A model generated the notes under the pieces. It was not told where the DNA came from. It saw only the letters and a list, made by a program, of their open reading frames with translations, and did no database searches. Both the position numbers and the translations under genes were made by a program. From the NCBI GenBank assembly GCA_949358305.1, contig OX442316.1, positions 11,036,001 through 11,100,000 of the forward strand: a DNA stretch of 64,000 nt. Direction: 5' to 3'. This DNA comes from Strigamia acuminata (Eukaryota; Arthropoda; Chilopoda; Geophilomorpha; Linotaeniidae). Below, piece after piece: positions 13,301 to 26,512 of this stretch; position 1 is the stretch's first letter, and each line of letters opens with the position of its first letter.

Positions 13301-16278
13301 CAGTAAAGAGACACCGGTCCCCTTTAGGCAAAGTCAACCCGACAGGTGTTTGAAGGGAAATGCAAGAAAAATAAATGGAAAATATAAAAGAAAGAGAGAA
13401 AGAAAGAAAGAAACGACATTCCTCGCTTTACTTGGGGCACATAACCATAAAAACAAAAACAAGTGAAATATTCAAAGGGACATTTCTCACTTTGAAATGG
13501 TTTCAAATCATTCGAAAAAAAGGAGGAGCAAATACCAGGAATTTTATAAAGTCGTAATTCAATTCCAACATCGTCTTTCTTCTCCCCTAATTTTTTTTTT
13601 AGGGTTACAAGAAACATAAAAAAAAGGTAGTGAGATATTGGGTATCGTCACATCCTTTCAAGAAGTAGCTTGTTTATTTTCTTTCTCCTTCGTTGCCAGT
13701 AGTTTTCTAAGTATCGAGCAGATGGAAAACAGAAAAGCGATAAATTAATGCCTTTTTTGTGAAATAAGCAATAAAAATGGCGGAATTCTTGTATTTGATT
13801 ATTTGGATGGGAAATTTTAATGGGCTTTTAAATGTGGCGCTGTTTTTGACATTTTTATGAGTTCAATTGCTTGGTTTTTTCACTTTTGGGTTAATCAATT
13901 ATTGCAAATTATTGCAATAAAAGTCTTTTTAGTCGTAATTTATGTCTGGGGGAAAGATGTGGTTTGTATATTGTAATTTAATAAGAGAAATGTTGATATC
14001 TGTTACCTAAAACAGATCTTAAATCCGATTCGTTTGAGGAGGAAGAAGGGAGAGTGCAATTGGTGTAATTTTTCTTATTAAAAATTTCTCAAGCGCAAGT
14101 CTCAGAAATAATTAAATTCGCGTGTTGTACTGGTATTGCTCATATTTAATTATTATCAATTCCAGTTCTAATTATGTCTCGGTAGAACGTTTTATAAAAA
14201 ATATATTTTTTTTTTCCTTTCTTTTTTCCCCTTACTCGAAATGAAAGCATAGAAGAGTGCTTTGTGTAGCGAGGATGACTTTTAGTTGCTTGGCTTACAG
14301 CAATGTACCAACTTTTATTATTCATATGAAATTAGCTTTTTTCCTGTGGCATAAAGATGATGAGACAAATTATAAAAAGATTTTTTTTTTCCTTAAAAGT
14401 TTAATTCCACATTATGTTTGATAAATGATTTTTTGGTTAAATGCACTGCCATGAATATGTCATGATGTTTGATTCCAAGGCTTCTCACTTCCTCATCATA
14501 ACCCAGGCCTTGATGTGACCTGATAAAGAGGTCTCCATTCAGCTGATTTACAACTGTTTCATTTGTTGTTTTATTTTCATTTTATGGAAGTTGTTGAAAA
14601 GATTTTTTGGTGGTAAACTTAACAAGTTTTTTTTTAAGCATATATTTCGTGGCATTTAAATTAATTAAATTTAATTAAATTAATTATAACAAATTTTCTA
14701 GAAATTTTTTTTTTTTAATTTTTAATTTTGAATAGAAATCAAAAAAGTCACTTCAATGTTGAGATCAGTTTTTCGAAACTCTTTTGAACAGTAAAAATCA
14801 ATACAATTCTCATTTGTTCTTTCTCTTCTTATATATTTTTTTTTAGCAAATTGTCACGTGACATCCCTTTTCATAAATGTTGGACGGAAATAGAAAGTGA
14901 TAGAAGAAAGTGATTTTTTTGAAGGAAAAAAAAAATGCCAACTTCAACACTTCTACATAATAGTCAACCAAATTGAAAAAGTTGATATAAAGATGACATA
15001 CCGGTATGAACACTAAAAAAATATTTTTATTTTTATTTTTATCTCTTATACCAAGAATGTAAAATTTCATTAAAACCTTAAAAAAAAATCAGAAAAAATA
15101 ATAAATATCGAACATACCCTCATATTTTTTCGTTGCAATAAATTGGCTTCCCTGCCGTGTTTCATCCTAAATGAAGGTCATTTTGGGCAAAGACAAGCTT
15201 TTACAATCCAAAAGCAACGAAGAAAGCATTTTCGGGTTGAAAGGGTTAAAGGTTATTCCTGTCTCTCTGTTTTGACCTTTTTCTTATTTAAAAAAAAGAA
15301 ATACTAATAACATTTTAAAAAATCAATATCCAATTTTGTTTCTTAAGTGGAATGCCATAGAAGTTTTGACCCTGGACACTTACTTAAAAGGTGGCGATTT
15401 TTTATCCTAATGGTTGATAACAGCCATTTAGGCATTGTTTTACAACACAAACTCCGCCCTTATAATTCAATTCCAGCTATAAGAAAAACACAAACGAAAA
15501 TAAACAATTTCTAAATGTCTTGAACTCATTTTGTTTCGTTTCCCTTGGAAATATTCTTCGATCAAATCGAATTTTCAACGTGAAAAGCGCGGATGAAGCA
15601 TGTTCTTTAAAGTGGTCACATAGGTGCTAGGATGAATGTTAGGGTGGTGAGGGTTTTATTCAACATCAACCCTCAGGTATAACCATTGAGCCACAACCGG
15701 CCCCCTCGAGGTAAACTCACATTTTACTTATTTTTACCGCGCCTATATAATATAAAAACTTGCCATTTCGGAATAATTCAGGTTGGTTGCAATATAATCA
15801 TTATAAAAAAAAAAATTAAAAATTAAAATAGATAAAATAAAATAACCCACTTTTTCGATTCACAAGATATACAAACCTAATTAAATGTTGCTAATTGTTT
15901 TTTGTTAATCTCTTTTTTTTCTTGAAATTTTGTGAAAAATTGTATACAGGAGCTTAAGTAGCTTTTAATTAGCGTTTAAGGAAGGAAATCCAGATGTTTT
16001 TAGGGGACTGCGGACATTGAAAAGAGGGATTTGTGTTTGAATGGACCATGAGCCATACGCGTGTTGTGAATGGGCCACTGGGCTATGATCATAAGTTTAC
16101 ACACCAGCAAAAATGAGCTGTGTGCATCTCTAAGGTTCGGTTTTATTACTATTACTATTACTCATAGGGGAAGTGTCAACTTGGGATAATTGTGTTGATC
16201 AGTTTATGCTTGGTTCACCACGTGGCGTTAGATAGGGATCTAACAATCAATCCCCACCCTCCATAGCCACAATATTTT

Positions 16279-16326
16279 TTTTTAATAATAATAATAATAA
16301 ATAATAAAAATTATTATTATAAATTT
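16279..16326. repeat. AAT/ATT microsatellite
   Basis: A run of AAT units is followed by ATT units, giving a small self-complementary simple repeat. No function is apparent. Confidence 0.7.
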
Positions 16327-16772
16327 TCTGCACATTTTTTCTGTCTTGTTTGTCGAACTGATGACGACTCTAGTTACAGGATTTAGAAAATTGATAAGGG
16401 TTAAGCCTATCCATACATTAAATATAAATAACAGTCTATCTCTTATTGCATACATCACTTGACGATTCTTTCACACGCAATCAGACACATTATTATTATT
16501 TATTATAAAATAGAAAAGAAAAAAAAAATTTTTTGACCATGTTATGATAAGAAAAGTCAATTTTATCGAGATACGTCTCGTCTATAACAATAATTGCACG
16601 GGAGTAAACATGCAATTAAGTCGGATGTTAAAACACATGTTACTCGTTTTAAATATTTACACTGAAATAAAGAAGCTCTCTTCATAATCGTTGCAGCAAT
16701 AAGTTAAGCAGACAATAAAAGTTGATGTTGGTTCAGAAGTTTGTTGACAAATATGAAATAAAAGTCGCTCAC

Positions 16773-17030
16773 CTGCCTCGAGTCAGCGGACAATTACTCG
16801 ATGGATTCTTTGCGGCAGTGGGCGGTGGATGAACCGAAGTCGAATCGACTTGAGACGTGTTTCTTGCAGCGTCGGCCGCGTTTGTGTAAGGGACGCCGGG
16901 CGTTCAACATTTGCCTTGACGTCCAGTCCATTTGTTGGAGGGGTGCAGCGAGGAAACTTAGACTTGGAAAAGCGGAGGCAGATGAAAATTGCGTCCACAC
17001 CTACAGGTCCAGAGTGCAACATCTTTTCTC
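16773..17030 (-). promoter_or_regulatory. Candidate non-coding first exon and promoter of SULF
   Basis: This segment is GC- and CpG-rich against AT-rich surroundings. On the minus strand it ends in GGCAG followed by GTGAGC, a strong donor. No reading frame runs through the donor as a recognisable protein. A 79-codon minus-strand frame (16783-17022) stops just before the donor and would act as an upstream ORF if transcribed. The nearest compatible downstream acceptor on that strand with a gene behind it is the SULF ATG exon. The link to SULF and the transcription start are inferred. An alternative is the first exon of an unseen gene. Confidence 0.45.
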
Positions 17031-17099
17031 CTCTTTTTCTTTTCTTTTCTTGCCCCTTTCTCCGAGATCACAAGTGCGGAGTTTTACAATAAGTTTTGA

Positions 17100-19690
17100 T
17101 TTTCTTTGCTCAATAGACGGGAAACTGGAGATGTGTAAAGGACAGAGGGGGGTAGACAAAGTGGTGGAAAGTTAAGTTGAAGGAAAATAAATGAGTATCT
17201 TTTGTTCGCTTTTTGTTGTCACGAAGAGCGGACTGATTGAGGTTACAGAGGGTTTTAAACGGTTAAGATTACTAGAAAATAAAAATAATTTTTTTTTTGT
17301 TTTTTTGTTTTATTTCAAATATTTTTTTTAAATTTTTACTTGAAAAGGGTTTATTTTGGATAATTTTGGCGGTTTTGCATCATTTATGTAACAAATTGTT
17401 GCGGTATTGAATTTCTTAAATTGAAACTTGATTCCAATCAAAACTTTTGACTCATTTGCAATTTTTAAAGAGAAAAGTTATTTTAAAGGACTTGGATTTC
17501 CTTTCCTTTTATTTATCGAACTCTGGTGTGAAATAAAAAAATATTTTTATTTTTTTTCTTGGTTTCAATCAAAATATAGTTTTTATCTTTAAACACTGTA
17601 TCTAGAATAACAATTATACGTACTAGTGGTGCCCTCTACAGTTTAAACAGAGAAGTTTTCTTAAAAGAAAACAAAGTTGATATAGAAATCAATTAAGCTG
17701 TAAGTGAAAAGGTTTCCAATTTCACGCATTCGTTTGCATTCTTAACTAAGTTAGTCCAATTATTATATTTTTCAAGTGGAAAAAATCAGAACATGGATGC
17801 TTTTTTGAATACAAATTGAAGATATAGAGGTCAACAGCCATGAGAAAAAAAGCGCCACTAGGTAATGATTTAGTATGCCAGCCTCAGTTTGTTCCCTCAT
17901 TGCGCATGCAAAGATTTAACAAGTGACAGCAACGTTTGTCCCTTAGTGATTAATGAGTTTTTTTTCAATGCCACTCATTGAACTAATGACCCAGATAGAG
18001 TTCTTTCTGATTCTGACCACCATGGAAATTGAAAGTGCCGAGTAATTGATTTCCATTTTCATGAGTGAAAAGATAAAGGTAATTTTAATTGTTTATTTAT
18101 GTGTGAAATAAAATAAAAAAAAATTTTTAAAAAAATACAATTTTTAAACAGAGTGAATTTTTTCTTCTTCTGGAAGATTGAATTAAGATTTACAATTTTC
18201 TCACTAGGGATCATCCATACATGGCACAGTGAACCTGAGCCTCGCCTGTAGAATATCGCAGCCACCTAGGGGGAGAAGTGCGAACTATACTGATTATACA
18301 GAAATCATATTCATTTTGAGCTTTTTTTTAAGAAATCAAATTTCTAACAAATTTTTTTAAATTTTAGTCGCACAAACTAAAAAAAAAAAATTTTGCTTCT
18401 TAAAAGTCCATTTTTATGGGACTTCTTATTATAACTTTTACTTTTTCAGAGAATTCTGCTTTCCAGAGAATTTTCTTTGTGTTCTAAAATAGTTTTTCTT
18501 GATATTTTCATTCAGTGTTCGTTTTTACAATTCTTCTTTGAAAGACCATTAATTCGGATTAGAATTAGAAACGTGAGTACAACACCGAAGCGATGTCTTT
18601 GGACGAATTGTCGCACTAGTTAAAATGTTACTGTACAAAGGTTTTTGGAAAAAAGTGATAAATCCGCACAGTGCACTTGTGACGACCTCGTTATAACAAT
18701 ACAGTTCAACAGGACTGACTAACAGAGGGCAGCACTGTTATCTGCACGAATCACACGGGTGTGCAAAGGAAGAATTCTGTATAAACTTCATTACGACTAA
18801 TAGAGGGCAGCACCACTCTCAGAGTTGCATTTCAGCTCAGTTCACACCCTAATGCTTGCAAAGTAGTTCCAAAACACTGTCGGACGAATACACACAACTT
18901 AGTTGTTGTCAAAAAAAAACAAGAAAAGGAAAAGTTTGTGAGAAAAATCCAAAGAAATTTTATTGTTGGTCAAATCAGAGCAAAGAGCCGTTTTGATCAA
19001 AGTCTTCAAACTTACAGTGTTGAGAGATCTTTGATTTGACTTGAGTGCTTGCGTTTTATATGTACACAAAACCACGTGCTTTGCATGTGTGTGTGTGTGT
19101 GTGTGCGTGTGCGTGTGTGCACTTCCTCCCCATTGGTTGCTAGATAATTGATTTCACAAGTTTATTTTTTTGCAACTGTTTATTTACTTGTGTTTTTTTG
19201 TTTTTCGTTGCATGAAAGGAACTGAGGAAATTAATCTTTGTGTTGACATTTGTGGCGTTAATTAGTCTTTTCCGTTGAATACTTGAAATGTAATTTTTTT
19301 TTTCCGGCAAAATTGGAGGGATTTTTAAAACGTCAGATTAATTTGATCATTTTCGGTTATTATTTTTGACAACTTACAATTAATTTTTCTTTTTAATGTC
19401 TCATATTGGCTTCGCCATGGGGTGTGAGGGTTGAGGTGTTGAGATTGATGTGCGTGCGTGTGTAAATTAATGAATTGGAATTCATTTTGTCAAATTTCCG
19501 CGGGGAAGTGGGATGTTCGTGTGAGTGAATTCAGACAATTAAAAAGAGCAAGAGGAAAGTTAACCAAGAAAATGGTCTTGTGGTTTGCTTTAAATAGCAG
19601 AAATCTACAAGTACAATCAACAAATAGCAAAGTTTACTATATTTTCATTCAATCAATTTTTTCAAAAGGAATTTTCTATTTATTTCTATT
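17100..19690. other. Intergenic AT-rich DNA
   Basis: No convincing exon is seen. There is a GT-type microsatellite at about 19087-19122. A short direct repeat (ACTAA, C or T, AGAGGGCAGCAC) occurs twice near 18718 and 18797. Part of it may be SULF upstream sequence. Confidence 0.5.
19087..19122. repeat. GT microsatellite
   Basis: A run of GT dinucleotides with a few GC interruptions. Confidence 0.9.
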
Positions 19691-19692
19691 TA

Positions 19693-19873
19693 TACACTCG
19701 AGCCTCGTTTTAACGAATCGCAAGGCACCCGGAACATCGGTTCGTTATAACGAAAGTTCGTTATATTAAAATTTGGTGTTCTATGGCCAACCAATCAACC
19801 AAGCCATTTTTAACTATTCGTTATAACAAGAAATCCGTTATGTCATGATTCGTTATAACGAGGTTCGACTGTA
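19693..19873. mobile_element. Short pogo/Tigger-like MITE
   Basis: The left end is TACACTCGAGCCTCGTTTTAACGAATC. The right end, read in reverse complement, is TACAGTCGAACCTCGTTATAACGAATC. The inverted ends of about 25 bp are flanked by TA, and their sequence is of the kind seen in pogo/Tigger (Tc1/mariner superfamily) elements. The 181-bp body has internal ATAACGA repeats and no transposase. Confidence 0.75.
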
Positions 19874-22404
19874 AAGGCAAGCCAAGATTTCCTGCTAGGT
19901 CAGTGTAAGGGCCTCATTGGCCCATAGAGCGGTACACCGACCCTTGCAAGTTTGGCGCCAGCAATTTTCGCGTCGCTTCTGTGCGCGCACAATGCAACAG
20001 CGTTTATATATTTCTGACTCTTGTCTTGACAAGCTTCAGACAATCTTTTAGTAGACGCAGAAAATTTTCAAGTTGTTGGATCTGGGCCCAGTGTGCTATG
20101 ATTTTAAAGTCTGGTGGTTTTACCAATGAATTAATTCATATATGTAGCAGCAAATTCTTTGTTTTTACAGTGAAGATGGAAAAATATCTTACCATTAAAC
20201 GGTATTTGTATGCACGTGCGTAAAGTGCAAATTTGTCTTGGATAAGTTATCTTTTAAAGCTATGGCGCGAGAACCATCATCTAATTTCACTAAAAACACC
20301 TAAAATACCGAAGACAAAGAATTCACTTATGAAAGTACAGATTGATGTTCTACGGATGTACAAATGCAATTTAAAAGTGCAAATGCGCGTCTTAAAGTGC
20401 TGTACTTTACGCCAAAGACGAAGACATGTGCGAAAAGAGACTTGATGTGTGCCACCCTCGCTTAACTTTACACCCAATTGCCATTAGTTTTTTTTTTGTT
20501 TTTTTTTTTAAAGAATTAAGCGCTAAACATTTCTCATAACTTGATGTCCAAGAATAGAAATCAGCAACAAGAAGTTTATCGACTTTTAATTGAATTGATG
20601 CAGTGGATTTTTCTTTTTTACATTTGGGAAATAAGCTTTACGATTATATCGAAATCCATTTCGTCAAACTCGCTAAGCGTGAAATAAGTTGATAAATTAA
20701 TCCAATTATGTACAACGTTTTGTTGCAAGCTTAGCTTTTCCTTTTCTCGTCATTCACGACGAAATCTCACTGGCTCGTGAAGTGAATGGAGCTGATGACT
20801 TTTTCATAAGCGCATCACGCATGCGTATTAATTCCGTGCTTGCAACAATTGAGGTCGTACAAAAAGCTCATTCTATTTATCTCATTTTCCATCATTTCAT
20901 CTCGAAGTCATCCAACAAAAAAAATTTATTCATTTCTCTTTACACCTGCGCGTTGCGTTTAGCACACCATACTTGTTTATTTCTAAATTTATTTTTATTT
21001 TGCATAGGTAGATTAAATTTGTTCTCGCATTTAAACTGTGCTCTATTGTCTTTGACATCTAAGCAGGAATAGGAGTCGCATTTCCAGCACATCGTCACTC
21101 AAGATGGGTTATATTGATTTTTTTCAATGAAACTCACTCCGAGCCACCGCTGTTGTTGTTGTTAAACCTTCGCTTTTACATTGATAGACAAAATAAACAG
21201 CTCATCATTTTTATTCTTTGTTAGTAACAATTATTTTTATATTGTTTTACCATTCATATGATGTAGTAACTGTAACTTTACAAAAATTAGTTTTTCTTTA
21301 TTTTTTATTCTATTTTGCAAATAGCTATAAGAAAGAAAATTCATAATAATTGGGATGTAAAGGTTTTTAATTTCTATCGTGTAAATAAGTACACTAAACG
21401 AGGCTTATGTTAAAGATAAACGATTGCCTCGTTTAACGATCGTCATTTTGATTCTTTATTTAAAAAAATTACAAGTTATTTCAATATGATGTCATACAAC
21501 GCATCCGTGGCACGAATTGAAAATTCGCCGGCGTGTACGAGGGAGGAGGGTTTAGGCCTGTAATCTCCTGCTACCCTTGTTACGACGTTTGGGGATTGGG
21601 GTGAAAGCGAAAGAGCCAAACTCAACCCGAACCGAGGCTGTACTTGTAGAAACAGTTCCAATCAATTCACCATAAAAAATAAAAATAATAAAAATAACAA
21701 TAACAAAACGTTTATTTTTTTTTCTTTATTTTTTTCTTTCTTTTTTTAATTTTTCTTATTATTCTTTTTTTCTCCAATTGAAATATCCAGCATTTCAATC
21801 TCAACATTTCATCTTCATATTTCAAAAAATAAAAATAGCACTACTTTAAATAAAAATTATTTGATTCAATTTTATGTATATGCTTTAGAACTCACTTTAA
21901 GTGTCTGATTGACCACTGGAAAAAAAATGTAAATTTCAAAACATTTCCAAGTTGGAAATTTATATGGAAAAATTGAATTTACTGTCATGAGAAAATTTGA
22001 TGTAAATATGTTGGACATATTTGGATATTTCCAATGTTTCATAAATGTGTTGTAAATAGCTGAAATGAAAACTGTCATTTCACAACGATTGTAAAACAAA
22101 TGTAAAAGCAAGAAAATACATGAAATTTAAATGTAACATTTAAATATCTGAAATATAACAAGACAAGGTAAAATACAGTCAGGAACAAGAAAGTTGTATC
22201 AAATTTGAACTCAGAAGAGAAAATAATGTCTAAAACGGTCCAATTTTAAACAATATAAAATCGGGCTAATCAGGACACAGGGACCGATGAAACAAACCGA
22301 CTTTTCCACAAATAATCTGAGATTCATTGTATTTTTAATTCAAAAGTCAAAACCATTTAACAAAGAAGTTACTATATATAGGAAGTTATGTATTAAATTA
22401 TTAT
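19874..22404. other. Intergenic DNA, no gene recognised
   Basis: Several short open frames occur, but none has splice context plus recognisable protein character. A GC-richer patch at about 21490-21660 stands out from its surroundings without an identifiable product. Confidence 0.45.
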
Positions 22405-22600
22405 AAGCCATACTAGCCTAGTGGATAGAGCAGTTGTCTTTACTTTAGAACAAAGGGTCCCTGGTTAAGGCCTAGGAAAGGTAACAGTAAGTGCAAAGAA
22501 AACTAAAAAAATAAATAAAAAACTAAAATAAAAAAATAAATAAAAAACTAAAATAAAAAACTAAATAAAACTAAATAAAAAATTTATTAAAAATAAAATC
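22405..22600 (+). mobile_element. tRNA-derived SINE
   Basis: The 5' part carries an RNA polymerase III type-2 promoter. The A-box-like TAGCCTAGTGG is at 22414-22424, and the B-box-like GGTTAAGGCC is at 22463-22472, about 40 nt away as in tRNA genes. The sequence departs from a tRNA past the B box (no matching acceptor stem or CCA-ready end) and runs into an A-rich tail of AAATAAATAAAAAACTA-type repeats. This architecture is diagnostic of a tRNA-derived SINE. The parent tRNA cannot be named with confidence. Confidence 0.65.
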
Positions 22601-25600
22601 TCATAAAACATTACAAGTTGTGCTAAAATCGATGAAAATTAATTGCAAAATGGTGTACCGGTAAGTAAAAAAAATCAAACAGTTTAAATAAGAAAAGAAA
22701 ATTTTGAGCTAGTGAATTTAAAATTTTAAAAATGGAGGGTAGTAGATTTTTTTATATTGATAGAAAGCTTGGAAACATATTGGAAATATAGGAAATATAT
22801 TGTGAAATTTCCAATTTTCACAATTGAAAATGTTTGTAAAGTTATTGTAAAAAAAGTCATGGAAATGGTCTCTTTCCTAGATTGTAAAAATGTTGAGAAA
22901 AAACTTATTTTCAATTGATTGTAAATCTAATTTCCAAAGTTGTAAAATCCACCTGCTTTTATATTTACAATTCTTTACAAGTGAGTAAATCTGCTTTTTT
23001 TTTCCAGTGGATGCTTCGTACACTTTAGTCGTTCTTGAAATCTTGATGTACAGTGGTTTCAGATTGCATTGGTGTTAGTGGCCCACAGTTATTGCTGGTT
23101 TTGTATTTTATTCGATAATATTTGAAAAGCAAAGTAGGTGTGACTTGAATTATGATTTTAATATGCATGAATAGCAATTTAAAAATGTATTTTTAATGTT
23201 ACATGCTTTAAAATGGGTATTTCAAGCGAAAGATATATATGAATGGACGTGTACATTTGTATATTCATACGTGTAATAAATCGGTCGTTTCTAATTTTAT
23301 AATTGTAGCAGGAAAAGGACGTTGTCTTTCTCGTGAGCTTGAGAAGCTGATCGATCTAAGTAGCGTTCATTATAGTGTGACTTCACTCGCTTCTTTGAGT
23401 GGTTGAATCTTTACCTGTATTTATTTAGGTTAATGTTGTTGACTGTTTACAAAACCATGATTTTTTTTTTAAAAGAAAAAGAAAAAAGAAAAGAATAACC
23501 TTTCCAGAAAAGAAGACCACAGAAAAACTTTAAAAAAAATTTCATGGTGCTGTTTGCTAAATAAAATTGTAAAAAAAAATGTTTATAAATTTAAACTTTA
23601 CATAATTACATAATAAGTACTACGAACATAAACAAGCTCTGTCGAAAATATGGCGTATTGCCAATGATGAAACAGAAGTAACAAATTTACTCATATCTAT
23701 TTGTAAATGCCGTATGCTCACACGGTGACATCACCGCAAGTATGTCGTATATATGTTGTTACCACACTTTTTCTTTTCTTTTTTCAAGTAAAATATAATA
23801 AAATTCAGACTCAAACCGGGAAGAATATTAAAAAATAATAAAATAATAATGGCTTATAATTTTGTTTTCTCAATTCAATTTATTGAATAATAAAAATAAA
23901 ATTTCAAGGCGAAATACCCAAATAGCGCGATCTGTGGGTTTGTTATTTTGAGTTATGACTTTGGACTTATTTTCGCACTTGTCTAAAAACCCGATTTGGT
24001 GATGCTGATGACGCGTGCGCACCACGCTCCGTCTACCGAACCTCTTCCTCCATCCATAATGGACTTGGCCCCGGTCAATGGCCCTTAAACCAGGTTTGCA
24101 CGTCGATTGATGGAATTTAGGGGAATTTCCACATAGGTAAAATGCTACTGATGCTGTGTTAAGAGAGTGGAGTTTCAACCGGTCACGATTCGCTTCATCT
24201 ACTATCAAAATTGATTCTCTTCTTGATAGCTAATGAACCTTATTTATTAGTTTCATTAGCTGCACACTTAATTGCGCTAATGGGTGACAGATTCGGAAGG
24301 TCTTTCTTCCAACGCATGAATGAAATAAACGTATTTTTATCGCATGTCGGCATTTGATCGGGCGAATTTGGAGCGACGCCAAACTACGCTTTGTGCGATT
24401 AGATTAATTTTTTTGCATCCTGGAGTAATTTTTAACTAATGATTTGTTTGAAGATGAATGCTTGGTTGTTGGATTTCAAGAGTTTTTTTTCTTCTTTTTT
24501 ACATATTGTGTTTTGTTTGTTTTCGTGCAATTATATAGATCAGGTTGTGAGATTAAAATTTAGGAGCGCTTTTCCTTCTTCATTCCGCCTGGTTTTTGTT
24601 AAATTTTATAGGACTGGGAATTTTATTTTCAAGGGGCAGAAACTCAGCGGTGTTTGTGGTACGCAATAAAATCAATAAGATTATTTTATCAGTTAAACCT
24701 TCGCTGGATTCAAAGATGAATGGATCGTGTTGTTGGAAGAACGGTTTTTAATTATGGGAAAATTGGGAAATTCTTTTAATTTTTCGAATTTTCTTCGATT
24801 TTTTGCTACCAATTGTTTCCATGGAAAATTTCCGTCGAACAAAATGAGTCTTTATCGGCTAACTTGGATTTACCAATTTCCGCACTCTTACTTCGTTGAT
24901 TTTCTTAACGTTTAATGTCAAATTGATGTGTGTAATTGGGTACAAATAAAAAAAAATAAAAATTACTTTTGAAAATTGAGATTAACAAAATAAAAAAATG
25001 TGTTTGTGATGTAGAAAACATTACCAACACTTCCTTCTATTTTTTTATATTTAATAATAGGTAATGCCTTTTTTTAAAAATTGAAAGTATCAAGGTCAAA
25101 ATAAAAGCATTCTGGCTCAGCAGACGGCATTCTGTAATATTCAGAAAGCTTTTCTTTTGACCTTGAAAGATAACTTATATCACGTTTGGGATCGATTTCG
25201 TCGTGTGTACACTCAAACTCCGTGATTATTGTGGGCTTGGATCTGGGCGTAGGTACGTGGATAGAAAAATTTAAAAATAAATACATTGAGGTCACACGTG
25301 ACGACTGGATATAATAAATTCATGAATGTAAGTTACAATACACCCGTAAAGTCAAATAAAGTAAAAATAATAACAACAATATTTAAAATTAACAACAAAA
25401 TTGAACAAACGAACAATAAAAAAACTATTTTTACACGTAAATATTAAAATTGTAATAAGGAAAGAAAGAACTGACAGTAATTCAATAGCAAAAACAAATT
25501 AATTTTATTTTGAATAAAAAAAATAATATTTTTCTTTCATATTCCGAGTATAACGTCATATTTCTGCGTTTAAAAATGACTAAAAGTCGTCGAAGTAGGT

Positions 25601-25630
25601 AAAATAAAGTAATTACACGACGAACTATTT
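22601..25630. other. Intergenic AT-rich DNA with one doubtful minus-strand exon
   Basis: No confident gene is seen. A GC-richer stretch at about 23980-24210 has an open minus-strand frame of no recognised family. At 25074-25310 the minus strand holds an exon-like frame ending in a stop, discussed among the findings. Confidence 0.4.
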
Positions 25631-25639
25631 CTTACGTCG

Positions 25640-25838
25640 GTTTCATCACTAGCGACCGCATCACTATTTGAAAGTGCCGTTTCGGCGGGAAACTGTAGAG
25701 CGCCATATTGGATGCCAAGTGTTTTGCTGACACCGATGGTGGTTTTAATTTCATGTGAATTCAGTCGAAAATACAGTGCACACTTTCGTTTCAACGTTAT
25801 ATAACAATCGCTAAACTTTACAGACTCGGACACTGTCG
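25640..25838 (+). promoter_or_regulatory. Probable RAD21 promoter and non-coding first exon
   Basis: A CpG-richer patch ends in CTGTCG followed by GTAAGT, an excellent donor, at 25838/25839. The next acceptor on the strand is the poly-pyrimidine CCCAG at 26496-26500, which opens the exon with the RAD21 ATG only 12 nt in. Pairing them gives a 662-bp 5' UTR intron. The transcription start within the patch is not determined. Confidence 0.55.
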
Positions 25839-26512
25839 GTAAGTACGCAATAAATCAAGCCGATATTTTGCTTTTGCCTTTCCTCGATTTTTGTTTGCGA
25901 TTGATGCCCGTCATGACATCTATGAACTGACACACACACTACGGCCACCCTCACAACTTCGACGCATTTCAATCAATCTTTTTCGTTAATTTTAACCTTT
26001 AAATTATGTTCTTGTGCGGAAATACATGCTAGACATAACGAGTTACACTCCCGTTGTATTATTTTCCATTGAATTATCGAAATTGTGTGCAAATCTGCAG
26101 AGTTTAAGTCTGAACCGTTAGGCCTATTTTAATGAGAAATTTTTGGATGCTACTCGGGTTGCTGTGGTGGCGGTAGCGGGCGACTGCCTTTCGTTGTTGT
26201 TTCTATTTTTCCGTTTTTAATTTTTACCGGCGAGCGTGGGGGTGTTTGATGGTTGAAACAGAATAAAATTAAGTGCTGTAAGATACGCGCAGATAAATTT
26301 TGGGCTCTTTTATTAGATAATGGATATGTTTATATTCAAAGGCGATCGAGTGAATAGAGTGACATGACAGGACGGCGATTGACGCGCCAAAATTTGAAAA
26401 TGAAAAATTGAACATATTGCTTAATGTGATGGATTATTTGAAAAAATTAATTTTTATTATGTTTTTTTTTTCCTCATATTTATTATTATTTTTTTCCCAG
26501 ATAACTTGAAAC

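Larger units (their letters stand above)
9197..16772 (-). other. Probable SULF intron 1 (7.6 kb)
   Basis: The exon holding the SULF start codon is preceded at 9197-9199 (minus strand) by a pyrimidine-rich CAG acceptor. The first good GC-rich minus-strand exon upstream ends with GGCAG followed by GTGAGC at 16773/16772. Pairing these two sites is inference. The interval is AT-rich with no convincing coding exon. It carries a long-TIR foldback element at 10084-10392 and a short AAT-type microsatellite near 16280-16325. Long first introns in genes like this often hold enhancers, but none can be identified here. Confidence 0.45.

Noticed and set aside
15640-15725. Second tRNA-like SINE on the minus strand (TGGCTCAATGG A-box-like motif)
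   Set aside because: No convincing B box or A-rich tail was found at the expected distance.
22405-22475. Functional tRNA gene
   Set aside because: The A and B boxes are present, but the acceptor and T stems do not close and the sequence runs into a repetitive A-rich tail, as in a SINE.
23870-24208. 112-codon minus-strand frame in a GC-richer patch
   Set aside because: No splice sites, start context or family resemblance support it; left as unexplained intergenic sequence.
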